From: Diorhabda sublineata
Taxonomy: Eukaryota; Arthropoda; Insecta; Coleoptera; Chrysomelidae
Direction of reading: 5' to 3'
Assembly (NCBI RefSeq): GCF_026230105.1
Contig: NC_079474.1
Location: 37,772,294-37,836,293 of the forward strand
DNA length: 64,000 nt
The position numbers and the translations under genes were made by a program. Below the pieces are notes generated by a model, which saw only the letters and a program-made list of their open reading frames with translations, had not been told where the DNA came from and ran no database searches. This document shows, in pieces, positions 47,690-59,819 of the stretch. The first letter of the stretch is position 1. The number at the start of each line of letters is the position of its first letter.

Positions 47690-48439
47690 ATGCACTACTT
47701 GCTTCTAAAGTTACATTAATGTGACAAATGGTACAGAAATAACATAAGTTAATCAAAAACTTAAACAAGGCTCTCTATATAAGTAAAAAAGCGAAAGTAC
47801 TTAGATATATTTTTTATTATATTTTTTCGTAAAACTTCTCAAAAGGGGATTGGAATATATACTGGAAACAACTGCATCAAACAGTTAAAACAAAAATACC
47901 TGAGACATCACAGAAAATTAAAAGTACTTTTAAAAATATCAAGACCAATAAATATAATAGATAGCAATAACTGACTGGATCCTCACTTAAAGATATCTTC
48001 CTTTTAAGTAGATATCCCTTTTTTCAAAAGTACTATCAGTTTTAATTGAATGCATCTACAAGCTATTTCAAAAGTATTTTTTTACCTATCTTTGTTCTTT
48101 AGCTTATTAGGAGGTTCTCGATCGTCGTTTCATTTTTGTTTAAAGTTACACTGGCGACAAAAGTTTGTCACGCGATAAAAAGGCAGACTGAGAAATTAGT
48201 GTGTTATTCAATAAAGTGGAATTGGATATAATTGGTTCTACTAAATGTTATTCCATTAATAGGCCATGTTTTTTCTTATATTTTCCAATACGATGTATTA
48301 AAAAAGTTGTATAAACATGTACAAAACCTTAAAATATTCTCAAGTTTTTTATAATTTTTAAGTTATAATCCTATTGTTTTTTGAAATTCATAAGACAACT
48401 CATTTTGAATAAATTCTTAATAAACTCCGCTGATTGATG
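47690..48439. other. Intergenic, no gene recognised
   Basis: AT-rich, no assignable features. The patch at 48140-48190 (ACTGGCGACAAAAGTTTGTC) might be 5' sequence of the transposase relic that follows. Confidence 0.4.
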
Positions 48440-48760
48440 ATCGATCGATCTATTCACTACCAACAAGACTCAGCTCCACCGCATTTTGTGCAGTTAGAAA
48501 TTATTTAAACGAGGTTTTTCTCCTTAGGTGGATTGGAAGACGTGGAACGATCGAATGGCCGGCTAGATCCCCCGATTTGACATCTCTCGATTACTTCTTA
48601 TGGGGTTATTAAAAATCTACAGTATATTTTAATAGAGCATACAATACTGCTGATTTGAAAGATAGGATAACGGAAGAAATCAACAAAATAAGCCCTTAAG
48701 TCATAGAAAACGAGACGAGAATTCCAAAATCCCCTCTGTTATTGTTAAGAAGTGTGTAAC
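48440..48760 (+). mobile_element. Tc1/mariner-like (DDE_3-type) transposase C-terminal relic
   Basis: The + strand gives HQQDSAPPHFV (about 48454-48490, second acid block), then 48526-48609 RWIGRRGTIEWPARSPDLTS and LDYFLWGY, a stop, KSTVYFNRAYNTADLKDRIT and EEINKISP. The order QQDGAPPH, GRRG.IEWP.RSPDLT.LD.FLWG.LK, and a degenerate RRL-type tail is that of a large insect transposase lineage found in many ant, aphid and beetle genomes. The N-terminal part and the ends of the element are not visible. Superfamily placement is inferred. Confidence 0.75.
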
Positions 48761-49073
48761 TGATGTTACTTTATTATCTTTTTTCTACGTAAAGTTTTGT
48801 GATAGAGACATTATCAAAATTTTAGAATTTAAAAATTAATTTTCTCAGTTATGCTTGCACCAAAAAATTGTAAACTGTAAATTATTAATTTAAGAATAAA
48901 AATCGACATGTTGTAGGCTTTTTTCACATAGTACTTAATAACGCTAAAATTGAAGTTATTCTATATATATGGACCGCATTATATATATGAAATGATTTAT
49001 CTCAAACTTGACAGCAATATTTTTCGATTCCGATTATGTAAATTTTATACTAGAAGCGTCCGAGCGAAAGATA

Positions 49074-50630
49074 CAGGGACGTAACAATAGGATGGCAGGA
49101 CGTGGCCCTCAGCCTGAGTGGGCCGTGGGTACATGAGGATCAGATTTATTTACAAGACAAACAAAAAATTTCATCAAAATTTCAATGATTTCTTTGGAAA
49201 AGCTATCACGAAGTTGGTGGGGTGCGAGGAGCGCACGTGCATCGAGCGCATAGGCCGAGTCCTAGAGATGGGCAAATATACTTTTGCATAATTATTATCA
49301 TTATCAACTCTTTGTTACTCTGTTGTTAACGCTTTTATAATTTTTCTTCTTTTATTCACAGTAATGAACATTTCAAGCTAAATACAGGGATTGAAGATAC
49401 CATCTTTATACCTGCAAATGTGCGCTCAAACCACCGTGTGCTCGATGCACGCATTCCACCCAGTCAGTTTTAGAATGTATCCGGTAGAGGCGGTAGCTAA
49501 CAGAATCCTCGCCACGTTTAAACGCATCGCTGTTGCTGTAAGAACGAGCGCATGTCTTCATATTTTAAAATTTCGTTCTAGAAGCCTTAATAGAAGCCGT
49601 CCATACAAAAAGATAAAAAGTTATATTGGTTTAAATGTTCAAATGTATAGATATAGTGTGGAATAAAAAAAAATATTTTACGCAACAAATTTATATTTTT
49701 TGGGGGCACAGTATCAATTAGAAGTCTAAAAAATCTTCAAATTTAGCAAAATGGAAAACATCAAATCCAACTAGAAGAGCAGGACGCTTCGTGCCAAGTT
49801 CAAAAAGCATTAACAAAAACTATTTTATCAAATTCCAAAGCAGATGAGATGAAATGAAGCTATTTTATTAAAGCAGAAAGCCGAAAACTACAACTTCATT
49901 ATGTTATGGTTTTCCGATGCAAAATTTTACAAACCATAGACGTGGCCTCTAAAGAACTTCAATCTAAAGCCATCGATCTTTCAAACGCTTGCAAGTGTAC
50001 CTGGAAGACCTTGCAACCTAATATTTTGTAAAATTAAAGTGATGTCGATTTATTGGAAAAGGCTTTAGTATTTGTCGATTTACATAAATAAGTCACACAT
50101 ATCTCGTTAGCCAAGGAAATTCTCAGTTATCGATCTGCTTTTAGATGTGAAATAAAAACAACATCTTCTGTAGGAGAACTTGCTGCTTTATTAATTATAA
50201 AGAATCATTATATTTCTATTATTTTTAACCATTCCTATAGCTACGGCTGGTGCCGACCGATCATTTTCAAAACTGAAATTGATAAAAACATATATACGAA
50301 ATTCTATGGGACAAGAAAGGTTACGCAACTTTATTCTATACATTGAATATTGCATAGCCTGAAATTTGAAACAAAAAGCCCAAAAAAATAATTTTAAAAA
50401 TAAAGTTTTTGTACTCAAAGAAAAATTGTGATTTTAACTGAGTACGATGTTTAATACAAAAGTTACCAGAAAATTGATAATGATTATAGCGTTTGATATA
50501 CCTCCTTTATCTAGTGATTTATTATGAAACAAAAAAAAATTATCGTTAATTGTGCTTCTTTATATTGCTAGGGAAAGTGCCCCATACGATTAATTTGCCA
50601 CCGGCTTCGATCGGTATTATTACGCCACTG
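49074..50630 (+). mobile_element. hAT element with decayed transposase
   Basis: The ends are CAGGGACGTAACAATA (49074) and, inverted from 50630, CAGTGGCGTAATAATA, matching at 13 of 16. Flanking octamers GAAAGATA and ATCAGATA share five bases, so the target duplication has decayed or is uncertain. The + strand carries ZMYM1-like hAT transposase remnants: KADEMK...KAESRKLQLHYVM (about 49835-49905), ASKELQSKAIDLSNACK, KEILSYRSAFRCEIKTTSSV, and the C-terminal dimerisation block ATAGADRSFSKLKLIKTYIR with NSMGQERLRNF (50240-50340). Length is 1557 bp against about 2.5-4 kb for autonomous copies, and the N-terminal and most of the catalytic region are gone. Confidence 0.75.
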
Positions 50631-51277
50631 ATCAGATAGTATAATTATGAGAATTGGGGTAGTGGTAAAAGTAGCTAGTTTGTTCAATATAGATAACACC
50701 AACTTAATTATAATAAATTATAGTCAGATATTTCAAATTACTGAATAAAAAAAGAAGAATTCACATTATCTACATTTTTAAAATGACAATCTTCACCAAA
50801 TCCAAAACTATTAGATTAAATTAGGTAGATTCTCATAGATAGAACACATCTTAAAGAGAAAAGCTTGACTTCGAACATGTTGAAAGACTGGAAGAAGTAT
50901 AATTTGTATTTACTTTGCTTCGACAGTTATAGACGATCGTTTCCTACAATGTGTTTGACAATGTGACCATATTCTCATAACTTTTCTCAACATTCCCAGC
51001 AGTTTACGATGAATGGCTTCGTCAAAGAAGCACAATATTGATCAACGTTGATGTTCTTGTTAAAATCCAGCTTATAAGATAACACTAAATGAATTTCATT
51101 CAATGAATATGGTTGCCATAACTTCATCGGCAGTAGATGTAGCCTTAAACTCGTTGGTGATTCAGAGTACCTTGTACCAAATAGTTGCAACAACATATCT
51201 GACTGATTAAAACAAGCGACATCATTTATCTACATGTCTGCTCATTTCTTCTTCGACAAAAATTTCACCAGTTCAAT

Positions 51278-52240
51278 CAGTGGCGGACTAAGCCCGTTAG
51301 AGGCTCGGAGCGACAAAGCTGAATGAGGCGTCCAAGCTTTTTTCGAAAACTTCGTCTCGCATGATGCAACCGAGATGCAAATGCTCAAAAAGTATTTAAG
51401 TATAAGCGATATACAGGGTAACGATTCACTGAAGTCCCGTATTATTATATATTGAAGAATTTCTTGGGCTCTCCATTTGGCAGCAACGTCCATACTCGCA
51501 TCAGTGGCTTTGTCCTCCTCCTCGTCAAATTCACCATAAATTTGTATCAGATTGTCAACTGCTACAGCCAACCATTTGTTTAATGGCCCCGTATCCTGAC
51601 GACAATTTTTGTATAAGTCGGTCTATGTATTCATACATTGACCTACGTATTTCTTCTTGAATTGATAATCCAATATCATGAGCTGATTCAGCACTCCAGC
51701 AAGTATCCGAAAACGGCTTTCCAATTTTCTCTTTCAGTAATTGCCATCTATGTGTAGATGACGAAAAGAACTAATATAATTTCTCTAGAAATTTATCAAC
51801 TAATATCTCAGGGTGACGACCACAGTGCATTGTCGGGCAGAATTTTAATATTCTGCGCGGCAATGAACTGTTATGGACAAGTGTAACGCTTACCATCAGG
51901 CGAGCGATTTGTTCATCTCGTTATCTATTCTCATGTGTTTTTACCCAAAGGGAAACCAAACGAGGTCATAATTTTGGTTTCTTTTTATTGCACTACCACT
52001 GAAGAAATGTAGTTCATCTTTATCCTGAGAAGGAGTGAGAGGTGATGAGACATTATAGCTCATTAGATCCACTTCAAAAGTGTGCTTCTTGTGGACCCTT
52101 CCATTTATTTTAAAACTTTCTTCGATGGTACTAAGCACATGATTAAAGTCTTGTTTAGGATTTGATCAGGGGAACGTGGAGGTATTTGAGGCCCCCCAAG
52201 ATCGGAACGCCCCTTCCGCCCCCCTGTTAATCCGTCACTG
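51278..52240 (-). mobile_element. hAT element with TIRs and 8-bp target duplication, internally deleted
   Basis: The left end at 51278 is CAGTGGCGGACTAA; the right end at 52240, inverted, is CAGTGACGGATTAA (12 of 14). Flanking octamers AGTTCAAT (51270-51277) and AGTTCACT (52241-52248) match at 7 of 8, a typical hAT duplication. The minus strand encodes transposase pieces: DELHFFSGSAIKRNQ (about 52020-51975), FFSSSTHRWQLLKEKIGKPF with SDTCWSAE (about 51780-51700), VDNLIQIYGEFDEEEDKATD, and the C-terminal dimerisation block LKYFLSICISVASCETKFSK (about 51405-51345). The element is 963 bp, so most of the catalytic domain is missing. Confidence 0.85.
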
Positions 52241-52248
52241 AGTTCACT

Positions 52249-53244
52249 GTAAATGTTCCAATTCTCTTACTTCTCTTTCCATTGTAATCGTTTTCAACTG
52301 TCTAGAACCTTTCAACGCCTAATAATACCACACAAGCTATATAACAAATGCGTCATCTGTCTCTACATTGCGAAGAACAAAATAACTCAATATTATGTAT
52401 TTTCAATATTCTGCGGTTAGTCACGTTTTTGTATACTCTCTGACACTTAGATCTAAATCCACTTTTGTTGAATCCTTTCAAATTAATATTATTTAGCGTG
52501 TTTATTTATATATCTGAAATCAATAAAAGTTGTTCATAACGACTGGAAAAAAGAACGAACCTCGATGAAGGAAAGGTCTGAAGTGAATTATTGGAGAGTA
52601 AACGATGGTGGACAAGCGATTACGTCTACTATCACCGGCTTTCCAAACAGATTAAATTGAATGTCCGTTGGTCTTTCCTTGGATTTTCTTTATAGCTCAT
52701 TTTTGCGCATTTACGAAATAAATCTAAATGATAAATAATACAAACAATTGGCGAATGAGAAGATGACGTGAAAATAATGCTGTGATATTAAGAAAATCAG
52801 AGCTGATATATATTTTCTAAATTATACATTCGATCATCATGAATTTTTAATGTACGAGTATGATTATGTATGTCCATGTGGTGTGCTTGACGAAATAAAT
52901 AAATCTACACTACTATCTGAAAGTCAGGGGCGGCTCATTGCCAATGGTTAACAATCCGTAACTTTTACAGGGACAACCTGCACAATCTAAAGATAGCAAT
53001 AATTAATTTCATAAATGATTTTTTGAAAGATAGGTACTCTGTGTTTACGAGAACTCGATAAAGTTAATAGTTTAGGAGATATGTAAATTTTTAGATCGTT
53101 GTACATGCCAAGGAAACCGTTCGTCATAAAGAGACATTCTGAAGAAAATTATCATATATATTAATTATTGAAAATACTTACAGAAGGTATTAAAACACAA
53201 TCAAACATTGACTTGCATACTGACCAACTTCGTGTTACTTACAT
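52249..53244. other. Intergenic; possible solitary hAT end
   Basis: No gene is supported. At about 52925 CAGGGGCGGCTCATTG resembles a hAT terminus, but no partner end was found. Confidence 0.35.
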
Positions 53245-53560
53245 AGGAGAAAAAATTGAAAAATTTAGTTTGTAGCCTACAACTTATTAGAAATATTCGA
53301 AGTGAGCATTTGCACTTCTACACCCTCCCAAAGTCTACGGAGGATATTTCTCTGAACTTGGAAGGGCATTCCAAGATTCTGCATCATACCACCATAATGG
53401 AAGTTTATTCTATCGATTATTTCGTTCCTTGTGTTTACCGGTGTTGCATATACCAAGCTTTTAAGATATCCCCAAAAAAATGAATTCATTGTATTTGAGG
53501 GGAGCGTGGTGACCATACAAATGGATTTCCCCGACCAATCCACCTAATAGAAACAATGTC
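53245..53560 (-). mobile_element. DDE_3-type transposase C-terminal fragment
   Basis: The minus strand gives RWIGRGNPFVWSPRSP (53553-53506), then in the next frame FFWGYLKSLVYATPVNTRNE and NILRRLWEGVEVQ. This is the RWIGR.G...W.PRSPDL..LDFFLWGYLK.LVY block and the RRL...I tail of the same broad lineage as 48440-48760. A frameshift separates the halves. It lies back to back with the + strand fragment that starts at about 53600. Confidence 0.75.
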
Positions 53561-53599
53561 ATTATCAAATTCAAATGCAAAACGAAGAGAGTTTGTTAA

Positions 53600-53975
53600 A
53601 TGGATTATTAAGCATCAACTAAAGCATCGAGTAAAATAATTCTTAACGACGAACCACATTTTCACCTTGATGAGATCGTTAATCACCAAATTGCCACTTT
53701 TTAAGTTTTGAGAATCCACATGTGATTGTCGAAAAATAAATGCACCTACAACAACACTTTTTGGTGTGCGTTTTGGGCTAGAGACATAATTGGACCATAC
53801 TTTTTTGAAAATGAGGCTGTTCAAGTATTGACTGTTACTAGTTTTTGATTTCAAGACATGATAACACATTTCTTTTTACAGCAATTGGATAATACTGATG
53901 TGGCCAATATGTGGTTCTAACAAGACGGTGTCACATGCTACTCAGCCCATAAAACTTGGTTTCTTGATTTTTAGA
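53600..53975 (+). mobile_element. DDE_3-type transposase central fragment
   Basis: The + strand gives IILNDEPHFHLDEIVNHQIA (about 53637-53697, first acid block, usual FSDEAHFHL.G.VN.QN), then in shifted frames RIHM.LSKNKCTYNNTFWCA, FWARDIIGPYFFENEAVQVL (about 53770-53829) and DVANMWF.QDGVTCYSAHKT (about 53896-53955, second acid block, usual MWFQQDGATCHTA..T). The third acid and the C-terminus are missing. It runs in the opposite direction to 53245-53560. Confidence 0.8.
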
Positions 53976-56900
53976 CCTTTTGATATATTAATGCTTCTAA
54001 ACGTTTTAGATTCTACGTCTCTTCTGTTTCAAAATTAGTTTTTTTTAATAATTTTCAAAAGATTGATAAAAAATTTATGTTTCGACTTAACTTCAATCTT
54101 TACAAAATATAATATTGACGCTGACAATTTGCGTATTTACATTAATCAATTTATCACCTATATCATGAATATCAAAATCGAAATAGAAATTTGTTCTTAT
54201 AAGAAACATTAATTTTTCCTCAGTCCTTACATCTCAAATATGTAACAGTACTTAATCAATCAAATTATTTGTAGTTTTATTAGAATTTCCAAAATAGAGC
54301 TATAAATTTTATTTAAATTTATAGGTTTTTCTTATGAATGTGAACCATTTCTAAAAATTTTCTTTTTCGTGTATTAGATTCCGTTGCAAGAATTTTTGAA
54401 TCTTTATAATTGACTTTATATTTTTCTGGTATTTCATGGTTTTAGTCTATTTTCTAAATATTAAGAAGTGTGTCCTATGTAGAAAAGAAAATAATAATTT
54501 CGAAGAACCCTTGTATTTAATGTTTCCTGAGCTATTTTCACACAGCTTATTTACCAGAGCGAAGAGCAATCATTTTATCCTCTTGAATGGAGTTTAATTC
54601 ATCATAGTTGGCGTAACTGAAGAGGGCGAAACTAATTTTATGGTTGTAGGACCCCTGAGGATTATGGACACCATAAGTTCATTAGAAGTCAATCAAATAA
54701 CATTCAGTTAAAGGCAAGCACTTGCTTTTATACACACCGAGTTACATGGGCGTAACACATAATATTTAATAGCAACCGTATGAAATTATTAGTAGAAGTC
54801 TATGTAAAAATATATTTTAAAAAAATACTTCAACACATATTTTAATAGTTTATAAATTTTTGTTTATATTATCACACAATTATATGAAAACCAACACACA
54901 GAATAGTTTGTACCGAAGGTTTTGATTGCTTTGTATTGGAATAGAATTTAAAGCCTGTTGGTATCCAAATTTCATAAGTGTTTATAAAAGAATAAGTAGA
55001 TTTTTCATAAGCTCGTGAGTAGAATTTAGAAAATTTCTAGTTTTTAAATAGTTTCCTTTTCATATACACCAATGTATTAAAAGTATTTGCTGCGTCCTCA
55101 AAATTTTCCCACCCTTATTTATGTACGGTTTGTAACCCTCTTTAATACTAGTGATGGGGTAGCAGCTTATTGAATTGTTTTTATAGATCCTTGTCAGGTT
55201 TTTGATAAAATCCAGAAGACACACGACCCGTTATTTTTGAAAAGTACGCAGATGGGTTTTACGAGGCGGTAGAATGGAAATTTATATAATTTTACTCCAA
55301 TTAATTGGAAACGATCCAAGTGGGTTTCAAGCAATAGAAAAATGAGATTGTTAAACATGTCATCTCCAATCTTCTTATTTTCAAATTTAGCAGCATATGA
55401 CAGGACAATTTGTTAAAGAAAAAAAACTAGTTATAATTGCATAGACAAATGACCGACGACGTAGAGATGAAAGTGAAATATTAATGTTAGGAACGGAAAA
55501 AGATTTAAGTTGAATAGAGAGTATATAAGCATTTCAAAAAAAAGATGCTTACAAAACATCAATAAAAATATCAGAAAAAACTGGATAATCCTAATCATTT
55601 TATAAAATTTCTGGTTCTATCTAGAAGTTACAAGCTGGGAAATATATTTGCTCATGCGTTCACAGATTTTAACAGAAATTTTAGTCACTTTGGAATTGTA
55701 TGAGTCTTTGTTGAAATATACAGAATTATGCTTACTTAAACTATACGCACATTGAATGCCTTGTTTGGTCAGTTTGGACAAAAAGTGCAATCGAATAAAC
55801 ATTTTCCAGGAAATATTGGGGCTGTTTAAGCAAAATGAATCGGATTTTTTGCATTGAGTCAAACCTGGATCCATCACTCACTTCATAAATTAAAAACCAG
55901 TCAATTTCAAGGAATGAACCTGCTCCGAAATAGCAAAGACCATCGGCTGTTTTTTGAGAAAATCATGAGATTGTGTTTATGGACACTCTTCAATAAAGTG
56001 AAACAATAATAGAAGAGTATTAAGCATCTTTGCTTGATAAGGTGATAAAGGAGTAAATTGAGAAATAGTGACGAAAACATCTCAGACAACCCTCAGACTT
56101 TAATAGTAACTTATTCTGGAAATCCATTTCACGGTTCGATTTTCGAAGTTTCTACGCCTATATTCAACATAGCTTCGAAAGGTCTTCTTTTCTACCAACC
56201 AACCATCTGCTTTACTCACCAGGTTTGGTGACTGCTGACCCTTTCCTAGAGTTAAGAAAGGCTAAAGTACATTGGAACCAATGCGAAGGACACCTTCTCG
56301 AAATTAAGCTCTACGTTGGGATAAATACATTGCCAGAGAAGAGATTATAGTCATGTTTTATTATATCATCCAATCATATATCTTTATCTTTAACTCCGAG
56401 TAACAGCTAACAGATACTGGTATATAAATTACTGATAATTTCTTAAACCTGCTGGTATTCGTGAGAAATTCCAAGATGGGTGACAATATTATTAAACAAA
56501 CAGAGGACTGACAGAGAAATGAGTAAAAGAAAGGAAGATAGTGAGAGGGAAGCCGCATGAAACAAAAATCGAGGTGTTTGGAAATAATAAATTTATTTTT
56601 AGGCTCTGAAAATCATCTTATTCCATAAAAAAAGTTATAGACCCTAACTGATCGAGAAAACAAAGATTGGTGTAATTAAAAGATGAAATATTCAAATAAC
56701 ACCACATCTTTGTATCAATCTACACAATGGCAACATATTTTTTCAGAAAGCTTTCATTCTTGATCTACTTTTGATGACCAATTTTAAACATAAAGTAGCA
56801 TAGTTTTTCATCTTACATAAAATCTAATTAATATTAATTAGAGTAAAGAGCTTCTGAGAAGAGAGATAGAACATCGTTATTAGTGTGTAGCCAGATAAGA

Positions 56901-57400
56901 AAATGCGCCGCGGTAGGTAATAAAATGCCCATAAAACTCGGTCATGTTACACCATCCGAGGTGTAACAAAGAGAGAATTAAGAGGATAAAAACTGGAGAT
57001 ACTACCTCAATACAGGATGAGAAAATTAAGTTTAATCCTTATTTAGAACAATTTTGAAAGATTTTGATATTGCATTTCTAACTAATTATAATCAATTTGA
57101 TTATTCAATTTAGATATAATAAATATTTGTCGAAAAGATATGAAAAGGATGGAAATTTATGAAAATCCAATAAGGAACTAGAATAATGTCCAGAAATTTC
57201 GCCACTTTTATAATGTAATATGATTGAAAAATCGAAATGAGTGAGAAGGTTATCTTTTTGGTGAGGAAAAGATGAAACTACGAAACTATGAAGAGGCTAC
57301 ATTTAGGAAAATAAAACACGAATAAACTGTTTATTATCACGAACCAGTTGAGAATCTCAGTAAAGATGATACGGCTAGTGAAAGCCACAATTACGAAAAA
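53976..57400. other. Intergenic, no gene recognised
   Basis: AT-rich. Short open frames such as 55617-55877 (minus) show no family motif. No TIRs, tandem arrays or tRNA-like structures stood out. Confidence 0.45.
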
Positions 57401-57409
57401 AATGTCTAT

Positions 57410-57540
57410 GTATGAACTTGGTCTAGAATGTTGGATGCCAAATATCTTCGTCTTCTATTTCATATGCACCCAGGTGTAGTGCTCTGGAATTCTTTAGTGT
57501 TTCACACTTCGAGAGAATGTGCAACAAAATATGCTCGCCG
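57410..57540 (-). mobile_element. LINE RNase H-region 3' fragment, copy B
   Basis: The minus strand gives HILSKCETLKNSRALHLGAY and EIEDEDIWHP, the conserved-cysteine tail after RNase H in R1/I/Loa-type LINE ORF2. It is the sister of 24700-24792 and better preserved. Confidence 0.6.
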
Positions 57541-57559
57541 CATTATCTGCTAGGTAAAA

Positions 57560-58110
57560 TAATAGCATATGAACGTGTACAGAATCAGCTGACCAATCAA
57601 TTCAAAATAACTAGGGTCCTTAAACAGGGTGATTGTCTAGCACCCATGTAATCCAATGTAGCTACTAAACGCTTCATAAGAAAAAAACGAAAGTTTTAAC
57701 AAAAGCTCGTACGACACAGAATGCTCCAAAACGTTACAAGAGGAGATGATCATCTGGAAAGAGTAACAATTATCACATAGCTGATGTACAACTTAAGAAG
57801 AATTTAAAACACAGTGATCAGAAGAAGAACCAACCAGACAAATAAGGCATACTATTCTGTACATATTTAGATCTAGAGACAGAAACAATATCAAAGATCT
57901 ATAATAACGTACGGCTGTAGATTTTAACACAAAAAATTGCAGATTACGTAGATACCTATAGAAGTGAGATATTAAGGAAAATATATGACCTGAAATGTAA
58001 ATACGAGGAACTACTAATCTCAGGAATTGTAGGCCAAGTGCGAGACCTCGGAAATGTGGCTCGAAGAAATCGCAGAAGACGAAATTGGAAGAGGTTAGCT
58101 GTTATGACCA
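57560..58110 (+). mobile_element. LINE reverse transcriptase relic
   Basis: The + strand gives ERVQNQLTNQFKITRVLKQG with DCLAPM (57571-57648, the RQGD.LSP.LF block of reverse transcriptase). After decayed sequence come RRTNQTNKAYYSV (about 57820), ITYGCRF (about 57905) and RSEILRKIYDLKCKYEELLI (about 57960-58018), then RRRNWKRLA. The YADD box is not preserved. Multiple frames and stops. Confidence 0.6.
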
Positions 58111-58139
58111 ACGTCGTTACAAGCAAATGCAAATGGTAC

Positions 58140-58660
58140 CTTCATAAATCAAACCAGCTGGTATAAATATTCAGGGCATGGAATCTGCATCAGGAGAGAT
58201 AATCAGACAAGTAAAATAAAACGCAGAAATGGCTACATTTGTAAAACTAAGGCATATCTTCCAATTATATATCTCAATATGCTTAAAGAAAAAAGTTATC
58301 AATCAATGCATATGGCCAGTACTCACTCACCCAGCAAAAACCCTCCCGCTCACAAGATGCTGAGAAAAAAATTTGTATTGCTTGGAAGAAAATGGAAATA
58401 TCGATACTAGGCTTTTCTCTTATGGACAAGGTAATTTAAATTGGAGCTGGGCGATCACGTAGCTAGTTATGCGACGCTGGACAAAAAAGATTTTGAAGTG
58501 AAGACGTCGTTATGAGGCACAACGTAGTAAGAGGATGTCCATCCATCAGATAGATCAACGATATTAAAAGAATGGAATCAAACTGGATGAATGCCGCATA
58601 GAACTGACACAAATGGATTCAATTACGGTAGGCCTTTGTGCAGCAGTGGACTGTAACATC
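58140..58660 (+). mobile_element. LINE 3' end, C-terminal ORF2 remnant
   Basis: The + strand gives WYKYSGHGICIRRDNQTSKI with KRR (58159-58230; usual FKYLGQEI...DNQ..EI.RR), then LRKKICIAWKKMEISILGFS with LMDKV (about 58361-58433; usual RRMERAMLGISLRDR), INDIKRMESNWMNAA (about 58551-58596) and AFVQQWTV (58636-58659), matching the TDDIKR....W...AQDR..WR.L.EAYVQQWT tail of RTE-like LINEs. This tail differs from the families at 19.1 and 30.2 kb. Stops throughout. Confidence 0.75.
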
Positions 58661-59819
58661 ATAAAAGAAGACAAGACATGTTATGAACATTATGTATTTA
58701 CATCCTAATGTACTTAATTTTCAGAATAAACACTAATACACATACCTGCACTTCCTAGTACATTTTTAATTAAAAATATGTTTATGAATATACGCCGCAC
58801 AATCTAAAAACCTCAACCGCTATTGCCAATTTTGTTTCACAGATGGCAACTTCTAAATGTTTTTTAGATGTTTCCTCCCATAAATGTGTAAATAATCTAC
58901 ATCTATATACCCAAAAACAATCTGGTAACACACTTGTTTTTGTGTCACAACAAGACCCTGGCTATTTTATTTTATATCCATTATTCCAGTTCCATGCTTG
59001 CAAGTTATATCAAACAGGCAAAAAAATCGTATTCATCCATTTAATTTTTTTGGAATTCTCCCTGTAGTCCCATATACCGTTTAGGGGGTTATAACTTGAA
59101 CGTATTGCGTGTAGGATAAATACGATGAACGAGAGAGAAATATTCGTATAAATTAAGTAACAGCCTACGAGAAGATGAACAAAGGCTTTCAAAATAATTA
59201 CCGAAAGACGATATCTGCCTTTATAAATAATATATAAGCGAGTTGTTAGTCACTTGGCGACGAACAACACCCTCACTTTTTGATGGGTATGGGCACGAGT
59301 CTGCTTGTTCGAAAAAGTTATCGGGCGTAGCTATGTAACCAAAGATATATGTATTAGTTTTGAATAATTCTCACAGTGTAAGTAAACGTACGATAATAAA
59401 TAGAATAAATAAAGTTAATGTAGGTCAGCATACAAAGTATAGAAGATGGAGATTGATATTTTACTTAATTAACAGGTGCAATCTGAATAAATTACTAATT
59501 ATAACAAAATGATACCATATTTATCACATATACTTATGCTCAGCCGAAAACATCTAAATTCATGATAACCTAATCAAGTTAAAATTATTAAATAATGATT
59601 GTAATGTGTAATAAAATAGTTAAACAGTAAAAGAACATAGTAATACCATCATAAATAGCGTTTCAAATGTTATTTCACTGCTCCCGAACCCATTATATAC
59701 ATTAAACGCTTACAATGAGGGAAATTCCATATATTATCAATTCTTCTATTCTTTTGAGACAATATAGTATGTCATCTTCCAGCATTTAATATGGTTTTTA
59801 CGTCAACACATTACTAGAT
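58661..59819. other. Intergenic, no gene recognised
   Basis: AT-rich with a higher-GC patch at 59240-59340 that I cannot assign. Confidence 0.4.

Noticed and set aside
51885..51925. TAACGCTTACCATCAGGCGAGC, similar to a 3' tail motif common in some insect repeats
   Set aside because: It occurs inside the hAT element and is too short to prove a nested insertion.
52925..52940. Solitary hAT-like terminus CAGGGGCGGCTC
   Set aside because: No inverted partner or target duplication was found, so no element is called.
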